A stretch of 64,000 nt of DNA, from NCBI GenBank assembly GCA_024349245.1, contig JALDNG010000106.1:614501-678500 (forward strand). The letters run 5' to 3'. Positions 36,646-50,300 of this stretch are shown piece by piece. Source of the DNA: Neodontobutis hainanensis (taxonomy: Eukaryota; Chordata; Actinopteri; Gobiiformes; Odontobutidae). Within the stretch, counting starts at the first letter, position 1. Each line of letters starts with the position of its first letter. A program made the position numbers and the translations under genes. The notes under the pieces are model-generated. The model was not told the origin of the DNA and searched no databases. It saw nothing but the letters and a program-made list of their open reading frames with translations.

Positions 36646-39210
36646 TCTGTCTTCTCTGTTTGGTTCTTTGGTTTGTGCTAAATAAAAGACCAGGCTCCAG
36701 CTGTGTGCAGCTGTTTCACAGGCTTGCCGCCATCTTGCATTCTCTTAAAGCACTGTTTAGCTTCCCCCACGGCATGCTGGGAGAATGTCTTCCTTATAAA
36801 CTGACTTCCTGGGTTCAAAGATCATTAATAAAAAACAAGGATGTCATGTGTTAATTACAGTCACACTGTTTATCTGTCTGCATACAAGAATTATGTTGTT
36901 TAGACTGCACTAAATTTGAGAAACAGACAGTGGAGCAGAGAAAGAAGATCCTACACTGCAGTGAGCGCTAAGCTGTCATAATACTGTCTCTGCCACATCC
37001 ACGTACATGTGTTGTGTTTGGCTTTGACTCTGAGGTGCACTAGACACAGATCACAAGACTCATAGTCTGTATAAACTATATTATTATACTGAGTCAAATC
37101 TGACAGATTTACACAGCTTCTCTCTAAAGATGCACTTCATTTCAGCTGATTGTCACTAGATTCTATTACTTTGTTCACACAGGGCATCAACAGAAAGACA
37201 ATAAATCCTTTTGAGGATTGTGTTGTTGTGTTGAAAGACCTACAATTGAGTAAAAAAAAAAGTAAAAGATTTTTAACACATTCAAAGTTGGTTAGTGTAA
37301 GGCACCTCTCCAGTATTGGGAGAACCCCTGCCTGTCGAGCGAGCCCCTGAAGGGAGCAGCCAAAAGACATTGTTTGTAGTGTCACACATAGACGAGATAA
37401 AAGAAGGAAAAGGCATCAGACAATGGTATAAAAGCTTATTAATGACTTTTTCCTTAATAACAGTCTCTTCCAATCTGCCCAGACAAGGACAAACTTTTCA
37501 GGCACTGGGGTTTTGAGTGGGATTTACCAGATTTATATTGTACAGATGTATTTTCAAACCCATTTGTTCATTGAATGACTTATACATTGTGTCATTACAT
37601 TTTGTGCTGTGGCAGCCTTTAGCAAAGCCGCTTTGGCCCCCAGCCCACTGAGCTATAAAGAAGATCAGACTAAATGTAATGCTAGCTGAGGAGTCAGTGC
37701 TATTAGCACTCAGTGTTAATAGGTGCAGCCTGTAGAGCGGCGCTCTGCATGCTGACTATTGACACCTCTGTCCGGAGCAGGGAGAATTGATTTTCCATGA
37801 AAGCTGAGTGATGTGGAGAGACTGCTGGCACTCTGATGTCAGCACTATGTCATTTCCAAGATTCCCTTTTTCCTTTTTTAGATGTCATTCATCAATTTCT
37901 TTCCTCCTTTTGCTCCCAATTGTCTTCCACATTTTTAATGCACAGTTTATTTATCTCTGTGCCTTCTTTTCTTTTGTCTATAATTTTATTTTAGCTCTTG
38001 GGCTATATCCAAAATTACACACTTACCTTTATTGAAATTCAATAAGATACACTCAGCACTCAGCATGCAAAAGCATGCCAGAATAATGTGGTTAAATACT
38101 GAGCACAGCACAGTGCATCATTTGGAAATGATGTACATTTGTCCCTTGCTTCAAGAAAGATTTATTTTTCTGTGTGGTGCCCCTTCTTTCTCCATGTAGT
38201 CAAGAGCCAGGTTTGTAAAGAGCGCAATGTTGCACATTCAATTTATTTTTACTATTATGAATGTGGCACATGAGTACGAGTGCAGTGTACTTTACTATAG
38301 TTGTCACTGTAAATGCACATGTGCACAAAATAGGAAGTGTTGCACAGATTTACATAATGCATGTCATAGTTACAGTTACAGAATACCATAGCATCATATA
38401 AAGTGATAAATTGACTCATATACACCTAAACAGGAGCAGCATAGTTTTGTCCAAAACATTTTTCTCTCCAGACTCACTTCCTCACAGAAGTTCCACTCTA
38501 TGTGCCATTATTCTGACTTTCTTCCTCTTTATCTTCGTTCAGTCCACATATTAAAGCCATACATCACCAAGATCAAACCGATGTACGAGTCAGCTACAGG
38601 CTGATTTACTGCCAGGTTTCCTCTGTGTCTGTGAGTTTTATGATTGGGGTCGAGGGCCACGGACGCAGGGATACATTTCTGACAAGGTCTCTCTTTGGCT
38701 ACTGGTGTTTCTAGCATTTTTCATGCCTTCTCTCTCAGCGTGACCCCAGTGGATTGCAAGGCCACATGTTAATGCCACTTTGGACTGAAACAGCTGAGGT
38801 GTTGCCAGTCGGCTGTGAATGCTGCAGTTGGTAGGTTTGGTCAGTGATGACCACACTTGCCCTCTGGTGCTGTTAGAATTATTTTGAAAATGTGAAAATC
38901 AAATCTAAGATTTTATAAAATATACAGTATACAGTATGTGTCCTTATGCTTACAGTATAATCATCATATTTAACTTAACTGTTTATGTGATAGTGTGTGT
39001 TACATGTTGTGTGTTTATAGTAAGTGGAAGAAAGTAAAAAGTCAGCAGAGAGTCTAATAATAATAAACTGCAGACAAACTGGTTTGAGAGTCAAGCTGTA
39101 GCACAACTTGTTCCATTCGTTTGCACTTTTCCAAATAATGATGTGTGTTTATTAGCTTCAAATAATTGAAAAAGTTAAGTTGGGCTAATACTGATGCTGA
39201 TATCAGTACT
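36646..39210. other. Intergenic sequence
   Basis: About 2.6 kb. No gene is supported. The part around 37600-37830 is less AT-rich and repeat-free. The open frame at 36453-36854 is an accident across the LINE tail. Confidence 0.7.
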
Positions 39211-39214
39211 GACT

Positions 39215-42200
39215 TATTAGGCCCGAGCCGGTGATAGCCGGGAGGGCCTATTGTTTTTGCTCGGATTATTTTTTTTTTTTTTTTTTTTTTTTTTTTATTT
39301 TTATTTTTCTGCAAAATGATCCTTAATTTGACCCAGTGAACATGCACGAAAAGTCATTTTTATTGGGCCCAAAGTTCAGGGTCGGCGAAAAATTTATGTT
39401 TTTGAAGTCCCTGAAAAAAAAATATGAAAAATGACTCAGTGGCGACCCCTAGAAAAGTCAAAATACATTGGGCCTATGGAAAGTGAAAGTACTTTTTTTC
39501 CAATGTAGAAATACAAAACTTGGTACATCCATAGGACACCTCAGGGCAAACAGAAAAGTCTATGACAGCCACAGCGTAAACTCAACAGGAAGTCCGCCAT
39601 GTGGGGTGAAAGGCGCGGCCACCTAAATCGCACCCTTACGCCAAAAGATTCAACTCATTGTGTTTTTGTCTAAATGGCCCCAATTTTGGTGAGTATCATC
39701 TAGACACATGTGCCAACAAAACTTGTCATTTTGTTTTTGATATCTTATCGGGTGTGGGTGTGGCAAGCCTGTAACGAGGCGGACATTTTTGTGGTAATAA
39801 ATTATCCCTTAACTCGCAAACGCCTTCTCGGATCAAGTTGGACCCAAAAAGGCGTTTGTGCACATTCATGACCTGAACACAAAGATATGTCAATAAAAGG
39901 GTTAGCTTTAGAAATGGCCCTCTAGCGCCACCTACAAACTTATAATGGGACCCAAGAATTTAGTTTGTCATGGAGACATGAAATTTGGTACACACATCTC
40001 TTATGTCATGACGAACATAAAAGCCAATGACAACCACCCCCTATTTATAAATGTGTTGCCATAGCAACGGCGCAAATATGTGGAAAAAGTCAATGGGAAG
40101 GGAAAATTTTAGTTTGTCCTAGGCAAATGAAACTTGGTACACACATCCAGCATGGGCTCATGAACAAAAAGCCAATGGGGACCACACCTAACACACACAC
40201 AAGAAGGCAGCCATTTTGAATTAAAAATGTGAACCGCCTTAGAATACACCTCAATTTTAAAAATTGATAGAAAATAGCTGCTTCATTCGACAAACACCAA
40301 ACTTAGGCAAAATGAGCTAAACACTTGTGTGCAAAATAGACAATGCCTTTTCTTGTTGTTTTTGCTCAATTTATATTTTTATTTATTTTTATTTTTCTGC
40401 AAATTTTTCTGCAAAATTATCCTTAATTTTGACCCAGAAAATGTGCATAAAAAGTAAATTTTATTGGCCACTAAACTCAAGCCTGGCAAAATATTGATGT
40501 ATCTTAAGTATTTGAAAAAATAATAAAAGAAATGACTCAGTGGCGACCCTGGAAAATGAAAATACATTCAGCCTATGGAAAGTGAAAGTATTTTTTTTTA
40601 ACGTAGGAAAATGAAACTTGGTACATCCATAGGACACCTCAGGGCAAACAGAAAAGTCTATGACAGCAACAGCCTAAACTGAACAGGAAGTCCACCATGT
40701 GGGGTGAAAGGTGCGACCAACTAAATCGCACCCCTCGCGTCAAAAGGTTAAACCCAATGTGTTTTCATCTAAATGGCCCCAAATTTAGTGAGTATCATCT
40801 AGACACATGTGCCAACCAAAGTTGTCATTTTGTTTTTGATATCTTATCGGGTGTGGGTGTGGCAAGCGTGTAACGAAGTGGCCATTTTTGTGAAAATAAA
40901 ATATCCCTTAACTCTCAAACGCTTCTCGGATCAAGTTGGACCCAAAAGGCGTTTGTGCACATTCATGACCTGAACACAAAGATATGTCAATAAAAGGGTT
41001 AGCTTTAGAAATGGCCCTCTAGCACCACCTACAAACTTATAATGGGACCCAAGAATTTAGTTTGTCATAGAGACATGAAATTTGGTACACCCATCTCTTA
41101 TGTCATGACAAACATAAAAGCCAATGACAACCACCCCCTATCTACAAATGTGTTGCCATAGCAACGGCGCAAATATGTGGAAAAAGTCAATGGGAAGGGA
41201 AAATTTTAGTTTGTCCTAGGCAAATGAAACTTGGTACACACATCCAGTATGGGCTTATGAACATAAAAGCCAATGGGGACCACACCCTATCACACACGAG
41301 AAGGCGGCCATTTTTAATTGAAAATGTGAACCGGCTTAAAATACACCTCACTTTTAAGAATTGACAGAAAATAGCTGCTTCATTCCACAAACACCAAACT
41401 TAGGCAAAATGAACTAAACACACGTGTGGTAAATAGACAATGCCTTTTGTTGTTGTTTTTGCTCAATTTATATTTTTATTTAATTTTTATTTTTCTGCAA
41501 ATTTTTCTGCAAAATTATCCTTAATTTTGACCCAGTAAATGTGCAAAAGTACATTTTATTGGCCACTAAAAGTAAGCCTGGCGAAATATTGATGTATCTT
41601 AAGTATTTGAAAAAATAATAAAAGAAATGACTCAGTGGCGACCCTGGAAAATGAAAATGCCATTCGCCTATGGAAAGTGAAAGTAATTTTTTCCAACGTA
41701 GGAAAATGAAACTTAGTACATTTCTAGGACACCTCAGGCCAAACAGAAAAGTCTATGACAGCAACAGCCTAAACTGAACAGGAAGTCCACCATGTGGGGT
41801 GAAAGGCGCGCCACCTAAATCGCACCCCTTACGCCAAAAGACTCAACTCAAAGTGTTTTAATCTAAACGGCCTAATATCTGGTGAGTATTATCTAGACAC
41901 GAGTGCCAATAAAGTTTTCAGTTTGTTTTTGATACATTTGTGGCTGTGGTTGTAATGAGCCTGGGAAGAGGCAGCCATTTCTTTGGGAAATAAATGCCAT
42001 TTACCAAATGCCAGGATGCTTCCTTTGGAGGAGGCTCCTCCAGAGCCAAGACTAGAGTCTTGTAAAACTCCTTAGAATCTTTTGGAACTGGTAAACATGT
42101 TATTTTAGACAACTAATATTTAAATTTTTACTTTTTAACAGGCGGGTGCAGCGCTTTCTGAGTCATTGCAAATCTCCAGCCTGTACTTTTCTCGCCTCAG

Positions 42201-42500
42201 CCCAAGCATAATCTTTTATTTTCAAAAGTTTAGACAGATCCCAGGAAAACCAGGGAATGTGGAGACCTTTAACTCTAAATTACAAGGTGGTGTAGCAGGC
42301 CCCAGCAGTAGCACAGGCCCGAGGTGATGAAGCAGGCTCCAGCCAGAAGAAGATTCAAGCAGAGGCACAGGCCCGGTTATTCGACATTACCGTGAAGTTT
42401 ACGCTTTAAAGCACGAAATGCAATCCTCCGAGTACATGTGTCCCCGCGGTCGCAAGGGAGGCGAGGGCCTTTATCGCCGCTTGCGGCTTTAATATTTGTT
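39215..42500. mobile_element. Non-coding mobile element with about 1.1 kb tandem units
   Basis: The left end is ttattaggcccgagccggtg followed by agggcctattgtttttgctc and T28 (39269-39296). The word atccttaatttt(g)accca recurs at 39319, 40419 and 41517, giving units of 1,100 and 1,098 bp; the third unit is truncated near 41940. Each unit carries gactcagtggcgaccc, aaacttggtacatccatagg and a block with aaacttggtacacacatcca. The right end is gggcctttatcgccgcttgc then ggctttaata. The reverse complement of that end (tattaaagccgcaagcggcg) imperfectly matches the left end, suggesting degenerate terminal inverted repeats. No transposase or other coding frame is seen. Confidence 0.8.
39319..41940 (+). 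repeat. Tandem array: two full and one partial unit of about 1.1 kb
   Basis: Units start at about 39319, 40419 and 41517. Units 1 and 2 are closely similar over their length, including the stretches caagttggacccaaaa(a)gg, tggccctctagc and gttgccatagcaacggcgca. Unit 3 keeps only its first 0.4 kb. Units 2 and 3 share the duplication gcaaatttttctgcaaaatt, which is absent from unit 1, so units 2 and 3 are the closest pair. Confidence 0.85.
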
Positions 42501-44265
42501 TATTTTTAAAAGTACAGATGTATGCAAAGATGCTTGGTATTGTGCTTTCCACTGTTTTATTGGTAGGATTTGATACGAGGATCATATAAGACAAAGTTTA
42601 TATGCTCTCTTCCCATGTGTTGGCCAGCCAACCAGCTCACCAGACTACTCCTTTTTAAAACAAAGAAGAGTCCAACCCTTTAACAAAAGACACACTGTAA
42701 AAAGGAGGTGTAAATGTATTTTTGATATTTGATAAGTATTTGTGAAAAAATGTTGCATGGCTCAAAGAAGTAATCTGTTACTTTTAAGAATGAAATAGTA
42801 CAGTAGAAGGTGGTTTGGTTACTGATTTGGGTCTCTGCTGCTGCGGTGCTCCTCCCTCACTGCCACTGTTACTGTACATACACATGAAAAGAGTAAAGCT
42901 ATTTATTTTTCTGTTAATTCTGCCTGACATTTACAATTACTGCAGTGTTTGTGTGCAGCGGGGCTTGCTTTAATAGGGCTGTTGACTGTCAAACTTGGTT
43001 AAATCTCTTTAGATCTCAGCACTCCTTTCAAAGAGGCTTTATTGTTTGTGTGACTGTGTGTGTGCTGGTCTTAGATCACATATTATAGTCTAAATTAATA
43101 TGATGTATGATATATTCTGGTAGTCAAATGAAAGTTGGACTTTTCGTTTGATCACAGGTATACTGTATAAACTTTTGCAGGCCCACTGTCAGTGTTAAGA
43201 AAGCTGATGACACCTTTGTGAGATTGCAAGCATGCATTACACATACATATGCATAAAAATGTCTACAAAGGGTCCAAGCATATTATTTTGAGCCCCAATA
43301 GCATTTTAAAAGTGGTCTCACAAACCATCCTAGTTTCTTTTCTGTTTCTGTTCTATACTCTGCTTGTATTATTAGAGCAAGATCCTTAAAAAATCATGTC
43401 CACCAAGAAAGTTTCTGGTTTTAAGGTTTGAGCAGGTGTACTATGAGCCTCAAGCATGCAGTGTTTTACACATAATCATTTACTGTGTGATTGGTTCTGT
43501 CCAATGGGATCAAAGGAGGGACAGTGGAGTGACGTGATAAACTTACAAAAATCTATCTCGAACTGCTCTAAATAAAGTATTCATGGCCCAACCTCTGGCC
43601 TTACCGGCCCAGTGTGACCAATGATGTGGCTGTAGGTTAAAAGATGTAGTGACCGTTTTATTGTGACTGCTGTGATTGGATAAACTGCGGCTGATAAATC
43701 CAAACACCAGCCAGTTATTTATTTATAATACCTATATAATAGGAACCCTCTGTAGTGTTAAAAAAAACTAAAGAGTCTTATCACTTTTGACAATTGTCAT
43801 AGAGGCAAAGTTGACAGATCAACTCAAAAGTATGAGCTTTCATGCTCTATAATTCCTACTTCCTCTCCAGTTACAGTCATCTGAACAGTTGAGGGAAGTG
43901 GCTGCTGTAATGCACTAATGGCATGAACGGTTAGCAGGGACAAAAGACAGACAGAAAGACTCGCTGGGACTGTCAGACATGTCAGTATTGATTCTGTAAG
44001 ATGACACTTAGACCTAATGGAGACATTATGTTGTTAATACAGCTTTTAAGAGGCTGACTGGAGGAACAAGCTCAACATTTAGGGAAAATAAAAGTCATTT
44101 TTGCTTTATTAATTACATGGCTGGCTACATGTGTATATGTGAGTGACATTCCATGCAGGGTTTGAGTTACACAATGTTCTTCTGCTTTTAATATGGCCAC
44201 AATCATTTTTTTAAGTCAGACATTATCATTCCTTAAACAGTTGGTATACAATATATTGTTTGGGC
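42501..44265. other. Intergenic sequence
   Basis: About 1.8 kb, AT-rich. No coding, RNA or repeat signal I can support. Confidence 0.7.
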
Positions 44266-44303
44266 CAGTAAACTCATAGCATATTCATGCTATGAGTTTA
44301 CTG
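44266..44303. repeat. Perfect 17 bp hairpin
   Basis: cagtaaactcatagcat (44266-44282) and atgctatgagtttactg (44287-44303) are exact reverse complements with a 4-nt loop, attc. Same build as the snap-back repeat at 23667. Confidence 0.92.
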
Positions 44304-47300
44304 TTTTTGAAGTGATACACACATGCAGTTTAGATAATGGCAGTTTATTAGTTAATTGGATTATTTCATAGGCTCAGAGCATGAAATGTTAATAGAAAAT
44401 TGCTGGAGAAATGTTGGCAGACGATTGGGTTTCATCTCTGCATGCACCTCACTTCCTGAAGCTTGGCAGATGAGTCACAGACAAACGCTCACGCAGGGCG
44501 CCCTGCCTGCTTTCCCCACTATAACAGAGGTACTGAAGGGCTATCAGAGACCTCGTAAGGATGTGATGGTCTGCTAGCACCTCAGCCTCAACTCACGGAA
44601 AATCTGAGGACAGATCCTAGTAAAGGTCCGGTTCGATCAAATCCAATCCACAAAAACCCTCCAAATCCCCCTTCCTTCTGAAAGGCAAGGTGGGGAGATG
44701 GGAGGGATATTTTCATTGTATTAAGCAGATTTGAGCAGGATTTGCTGCTCTTCGTCAAGCCCTTAAGCTTTCGGATAGACAACCCGAACGCATGATCACT
44801 TCATCCCACTTGGAAAGTCATCCTTCCAGCCTTGGTTCTGGTCCAGAGAGTAAGGACTGGGCTTAGACTGACATCATAAGATGGAAGAATACTCAAAAGC
44901 TAAAAAAGTATATAGTGGTCAGTTTGAGTGCTCAACAGGACTTTGTCTCAAAGCATCTTGTTACAGTTTCACAGTTGTCCCAAGAGACATTTGAGCTGCA
45001 GGGACTTTCCCCTGAGTCCAAAAAGCCATTTTGAGGAATTCAGAAAGTTACATGCTCAAGTACCAGTAAGACAAGTATTAGGACAAGAACCAGAAGTGCT
45101 GGAGATCTTATGACCCTAAAGGAAGTTATGCTTTTAACACTCCTGACCTGATTAACAAAGGCTGTGCTTACAAAAAATCGTTGTTACTCATTGGTGATAT
45201 AAAAAAAATAAAAAAATTTGGCTACTAGAAAGTTGATTGACTTAAATTGTCAGCTTTTTTTTACAATAAAAAAGTAAGAAACTCTTTATTCTTTGGAATT
45301 GCCCACATTGACAACACAACTCAAAATGTGGGTGATGTTTGTACTGTGACATGACATTAAACGTGACACTCCAACAACCAACGAGTAGAGAAGAACTTAT
45401 CAGCTTCCGGTGTCGGAAAGAAACAATGATTTGCTAATTCTGTAAATGAGAGAGTGCTCAAATGAGCCATCAGACACTGAATGTAACTTTCGGATGATAC
45501 AATACAGTAATATAGTTCTGTCTTTGTTTACTTTGAGTTGTGACACCTCTGCAGAGCCAGCACATCTCCTCTGTTATTCTAAGAGTGTGTCTGTGTGAGA
45601 TCAGAGCTGGTAGCATCTGTTTATGAGACTTTGTGAAAGGGTTACCCAACACTGACACACAATGCAGCCGACTCCTACAGTTATTGCCCCTTGAATGCTC
45701 TCACTCTAAACAAATGTAGGGCTTCATATTAAAGATTTGAGTCTTTTTTTGTGAGAATGCATGCAGACTATTTGGACTTTTTTCAGTTGGTGCAAAAGTA
45801 TCTTCTGGCAGGCACATTTAGTTCAGCTGGAAACATCATCACAGTGTGACATTTATGTAGAGGAAGGAGTTTTATCAGGATCTCACCCAGAGGTGCTTTC
45901 GGAACATTCTGGAAATCAAGTTAGGTCTCAAAGAAAAATGTTTGTTCAATGGGACATCCGAAAGGGATAGTAAAATTCTCTGATACAGTTAAGTGTTTTA
46001 TTTGATACTGATCTGTTGTTTTTGGTTTGTTTTAGTTTTTTTGGTGTTTTTTTTTCTGTACAGTATGTAATATTGTCTATTTCTAATCTAAAAAGCGTCT
46101 TTTTAGTATGAACAATTGATATTAAGGCAGGTTTATACCACAAAATGTCAGAAATATCTCCAGCAGTCTGCAAATAGGACAACAGAGAAAGGAACCTAAA
46201 GTGCTTATCTTATAGACTACATTTACTGGAAGTCTATATTAGTTTGTAAAGTCAAAGGTAATTAAAATATAACAACAGTGACTAAAAACAAAAGTCTTTA
46301 CGCTATGTTTATGCAAATTTTTTTCAATAGGATCTGTGCATGGCAAATCATTGCAATCAAGTCAGGATTTCCACACAAAAGGTTTTTCTAAGCCTTTACA
46401 CCAGACAAATACATTTTTTGTTGAGGAGTATAGTTTTGCCAAACAAAACTTTGTCCAATCAGTTTGTGCTTTCAGCTCTTCATGTTTTCATTTGTCATCT
46501 GCGTTTCTACTTACAACCAATGTATGTATATCCCATCAGATGACTTACTGAATATAAAACCGTATAATAAACAAATTTCCAGTCACACTGCCAACAGCAA
46601 CAGACATTAACAAGCAATTGTCTCATTCCCCTGCTGCATTATTCCCATACACTGTGTAATTCCCCTTTTGGTGTAATTGCATGTAAAAGCCATTATCATC
46701 TGAGTCCATGCTAATCATATTTTGAGGCTAGGCTCGGGGGCAATTGTTGAACTTTCTGTCAATGAGTTTGAGATAGAAATGCAGTCTTGGCACTGGCATC
46801 ACTGCAGCTGCTTCATTTTTTTCTGGACCCTAAACCACTACAGATTGCTTTTCACTCGGCCCTACAGCGGACTGCAGAGTTCTTTTAGATGACTTGGACT
46901 TTTATTCTTCTCGCTGTACCTTGAGAGTTGGCACTTTACTTCTTGAGATGAAAGATTGAACGAGCGCAGGAGAAAACGGGATGGGGGAAGAACAAAGGGA
47001 AAGCAGAGTGGGATGAAAAAGTTCGTGAGAGTTGGGTATGTACAGACGGCTGTCACATTTTGGAAACATGCATAAACTCATCATTTTAAAGACCTGCACC
47101 TGCACTGTATGTGACATAGACAAAAGCATATGCCACTGATAAAGTGGGTACATTAGTGCAGCCGGCCATGTTTATATATACTGTATTTATATTCAGTTTA
47201 AAGCTGGTGTATGGGAAAGATAATGCTTTACATTTCTCAATCAGCAATCCACACAGCTTGTTTCATGTCAACCATATCTGAGTCTGAGTCAACCATATCT

Positions 47301-50300
47301 GATGTTTTACTAAACATGTCACTTGATGTAATAAAGTCAGATGTTCTTTTTTTTTATCTTGCTTAATGAGATTATGTGTCTCTAGATATTCTAAATGTTT
47401 ACTAATGAATAAATCTAGAATATATGTATATTTTTGAGGATAGTTCTTTACCATAATTTACACAATGATTTGAATAATTAATTTCCCTCCAAAAGTGCCT
47501 TTTTGGCAAGATCATAATTAGATATAACCTGGTTTGTAGCTGTCCAGCCATAGTTTTCTGGACAGCAAGTCTAATTGTAATATTTCCCAACAGCAACTCA
47601 CTGGAAGTTTGCATAATTTGAATATGTACATACAAAATGTGAACAAATATATTCATAAGACTCATGAAACATTCATCACAGTGATATGCAGTAATGACTC
47701 CGCCATCGCAATGCTCCGGAAAATATATGGCTTCTAATTACTCTGCCATCAAGCTTATTTGGCCTTGTTATATATCAAACATAATGTGGGCCAGGATCCC
47801 AATCAGAGGCAGTTTGTGAGCTGACACGTTCACTCTGCTGCAAAATAAAGTTTAAAAACCAACATGAGTTTCTAAAAGTCTCTTTTTAGTTGGCATTGAT
47901 TTTACTAAAATAGTTAATATTTTTGTCTGAAGAAGAAACCCAGAATATAACACATACAGCTGTGATACCTCTTTTTTTGTTCTTTCTTTTCAGCTGTCTC
48001 CACTTGTCAAATGAGTTTAGCTTAATTTACCTTTAAAAGTATATTTTGAGGTTGTAAGTGATCTAATAGTCACGTCCTTTGTACATTTGGACCACATATT
48101 GCTTCCAAGCCTCTTCAGTCATTGCCAATAGAAAAGCGATGTGTTTTTTCTAAACTGTACTGAGTTACTATTGTATTGTAGTTAAAAAGCAGCAGACGAC
48201 TTGGCATGGTTACATCACATCGAAATTGAACTCCGTGTTGCACTAACTAGCTGCAGTAGCAGGTCTGCTTCCCGTCAGAGCGGCTGTCCACAGTTTGACA
48301 CCGGCCTAGGGGGAAAACTGTGTAAGCACTTCCCCTGCTATTGTTCTACATGAGCGTTAAATTGAAACCAAAGTGTGAGACTATTCCCGTCAGTATTATA
48401 AAATATACTCTTTTTTTATTTATACCAGGTTCACAAAAACTTTGCAACAGTATCAGTAAATACAATGCAGATAGTGCAACAACACAATAGTTATGTGTCC
48501 TCTTTGTGTTATGGAGTCAGTAACGCTATACTTGACCCTTGCCTGCATTAAAGCTCATGAATATAGTATACGGAGGATGTTAAACAATAGCTAAATATAT
48601 AAGGTTTATTTATATACTAATTACTGACAGGATCTTTTTTTAGAAATATCTGCCACAATGGGTAAACTGTTTTAAAAATGATTTTAATTGGGGCTATGAG
48701 ACAAACATTATGACTAATTTTTTGCATAACTTCAGTGAAATGTGACTTACTTTACAGTGGAAGTTAACTGGCAGTCGGAGCCATCTTAAAAAGTCAAAAC
48801 AGCATAATTTTTTCCTCTTGTAGCTACACAAAGGCCAGTTTGGAAGGATATGAAAGAGAGTTTACATCATGCGGACCGCGTCGTCTGCTTCTGATGAGGC
48901 CGATTATCCAGCCTTCAATTAATACCAGTTCAACTGCAAACCACTGAGCGGTGAAAGCTAATTCCTTCCTTTAAACAAGAACAGGCCTCACTGAGAGATT
49001 TTTTTGGATCAGGGGTTTTGAAAGAACTATGCTATAAACTCAAAGCAGGCAGCTAATCATCGCCTATCTTCTGGACACTCTGAGACAAGAGGCAACACAT
49101 ATTTCTAATTTAAAAGAGAAATGGGGAATGTGGATTTTAAATTATTTATCCCATGATCTCAGCAACATTCTGCGTCAACTGTCTTAAGAAGTTTTGTCAT
49201 TTATTATGTATTGCATTACTTTAAATGCTTGTATTTTCCAGATTAGAAAACTCATTGGTAATGGGGAGACAATTGAATTGGGTGTGTTTGACACAGCTGT
49301 TCTTTTTTTATAAAATCAAAATTAAAATAAAAACACATCCTTTCCCACAATATCCGAACGCAATTTGATGCTAAAGGGATTGGACACATCATGAAATGAA
49401 CAGTTAACCACCATCAACTATCGACCGCTTATGAGACTACATTACAACACGAAAATATTCACAAGCTAGATAGTTTTCCTAATGAACAATACTGGAAACT
49501 CAGTGGCAACAAATAATGTTAGTGTATGTCAAAGTCACACCTGATCACCTCAAAGCAACAAAAGCAGATATTTATGTTTGAATAATACAGAACCGCACGA
49601 ATGGGGTTGAAACACTTCTGCTCTTTGTGCTGAATGCCTGTGCACATACCTTTTTTTTGTAAAACTTCCCAAATGTTCCTTCTGTCTGCCTTCATCTAAT
49701 GCAGTCTTGTAGAATGACATCACAGCTTTGGTCACCAACTGCTAAACCATTTGCCAGTCTTTGGGTGAAACACACTTGAATATAACTCATTGTGTACGGT
49801 AAGTTCCCAATGACTAAATTTCAAATGCTCTACTTCAAAGGCAACAGATGTGTTTCTTCAATTGAAATTGTACATAAAGTATCTGGTGTAGCATTGAGAT
49901 AAAATAAAACGTGTTCCGTAACTTTGGGCTGGATGAATGGTCCTCTTGGCTCAAATGAAGGAACCAGGCGCTGGATTACAAGCCTTTATAGGCCTAGTGT
50001 TAATGTTTAATGCGTGCCTTAGGGCCTAGTACGCTTATTACAGATCAGTCAAAGCAACTGTTGCATTTCAGAAGGTCTGCAGTATAGATGAAGCTGTTTA
50101 TACTGTACTTTTTTTAAATGTAGGCTATAAAGTTATAACACACTGCGGTGGCCAAGGCGGCTGGCATGATGTCCGCTGGCCTAATGTGCACAGAGTTAGT
50201 CCACTGGGGTTTCATGAGGATTTGTTGAGCTGTTGATGTTTTAAATCTGCAGACTGCTGGAGTGGATGTTCGTTGGTGTGACTGTTGTTTATGTGAGTTA

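Noticed and set aside
36453..36854. 133-codon plus-strand frame
   Set aside because: Overlaps the LINE 3' end in a different frame from the LINE relic; T-rich Leu/Phe runs.
44588..45113. Adjacent frames that might be a retrotransposon coding relic
   Set aside because: Translations show no protease, reverse transcriptase or integrase words; nothing specific can be claimed.
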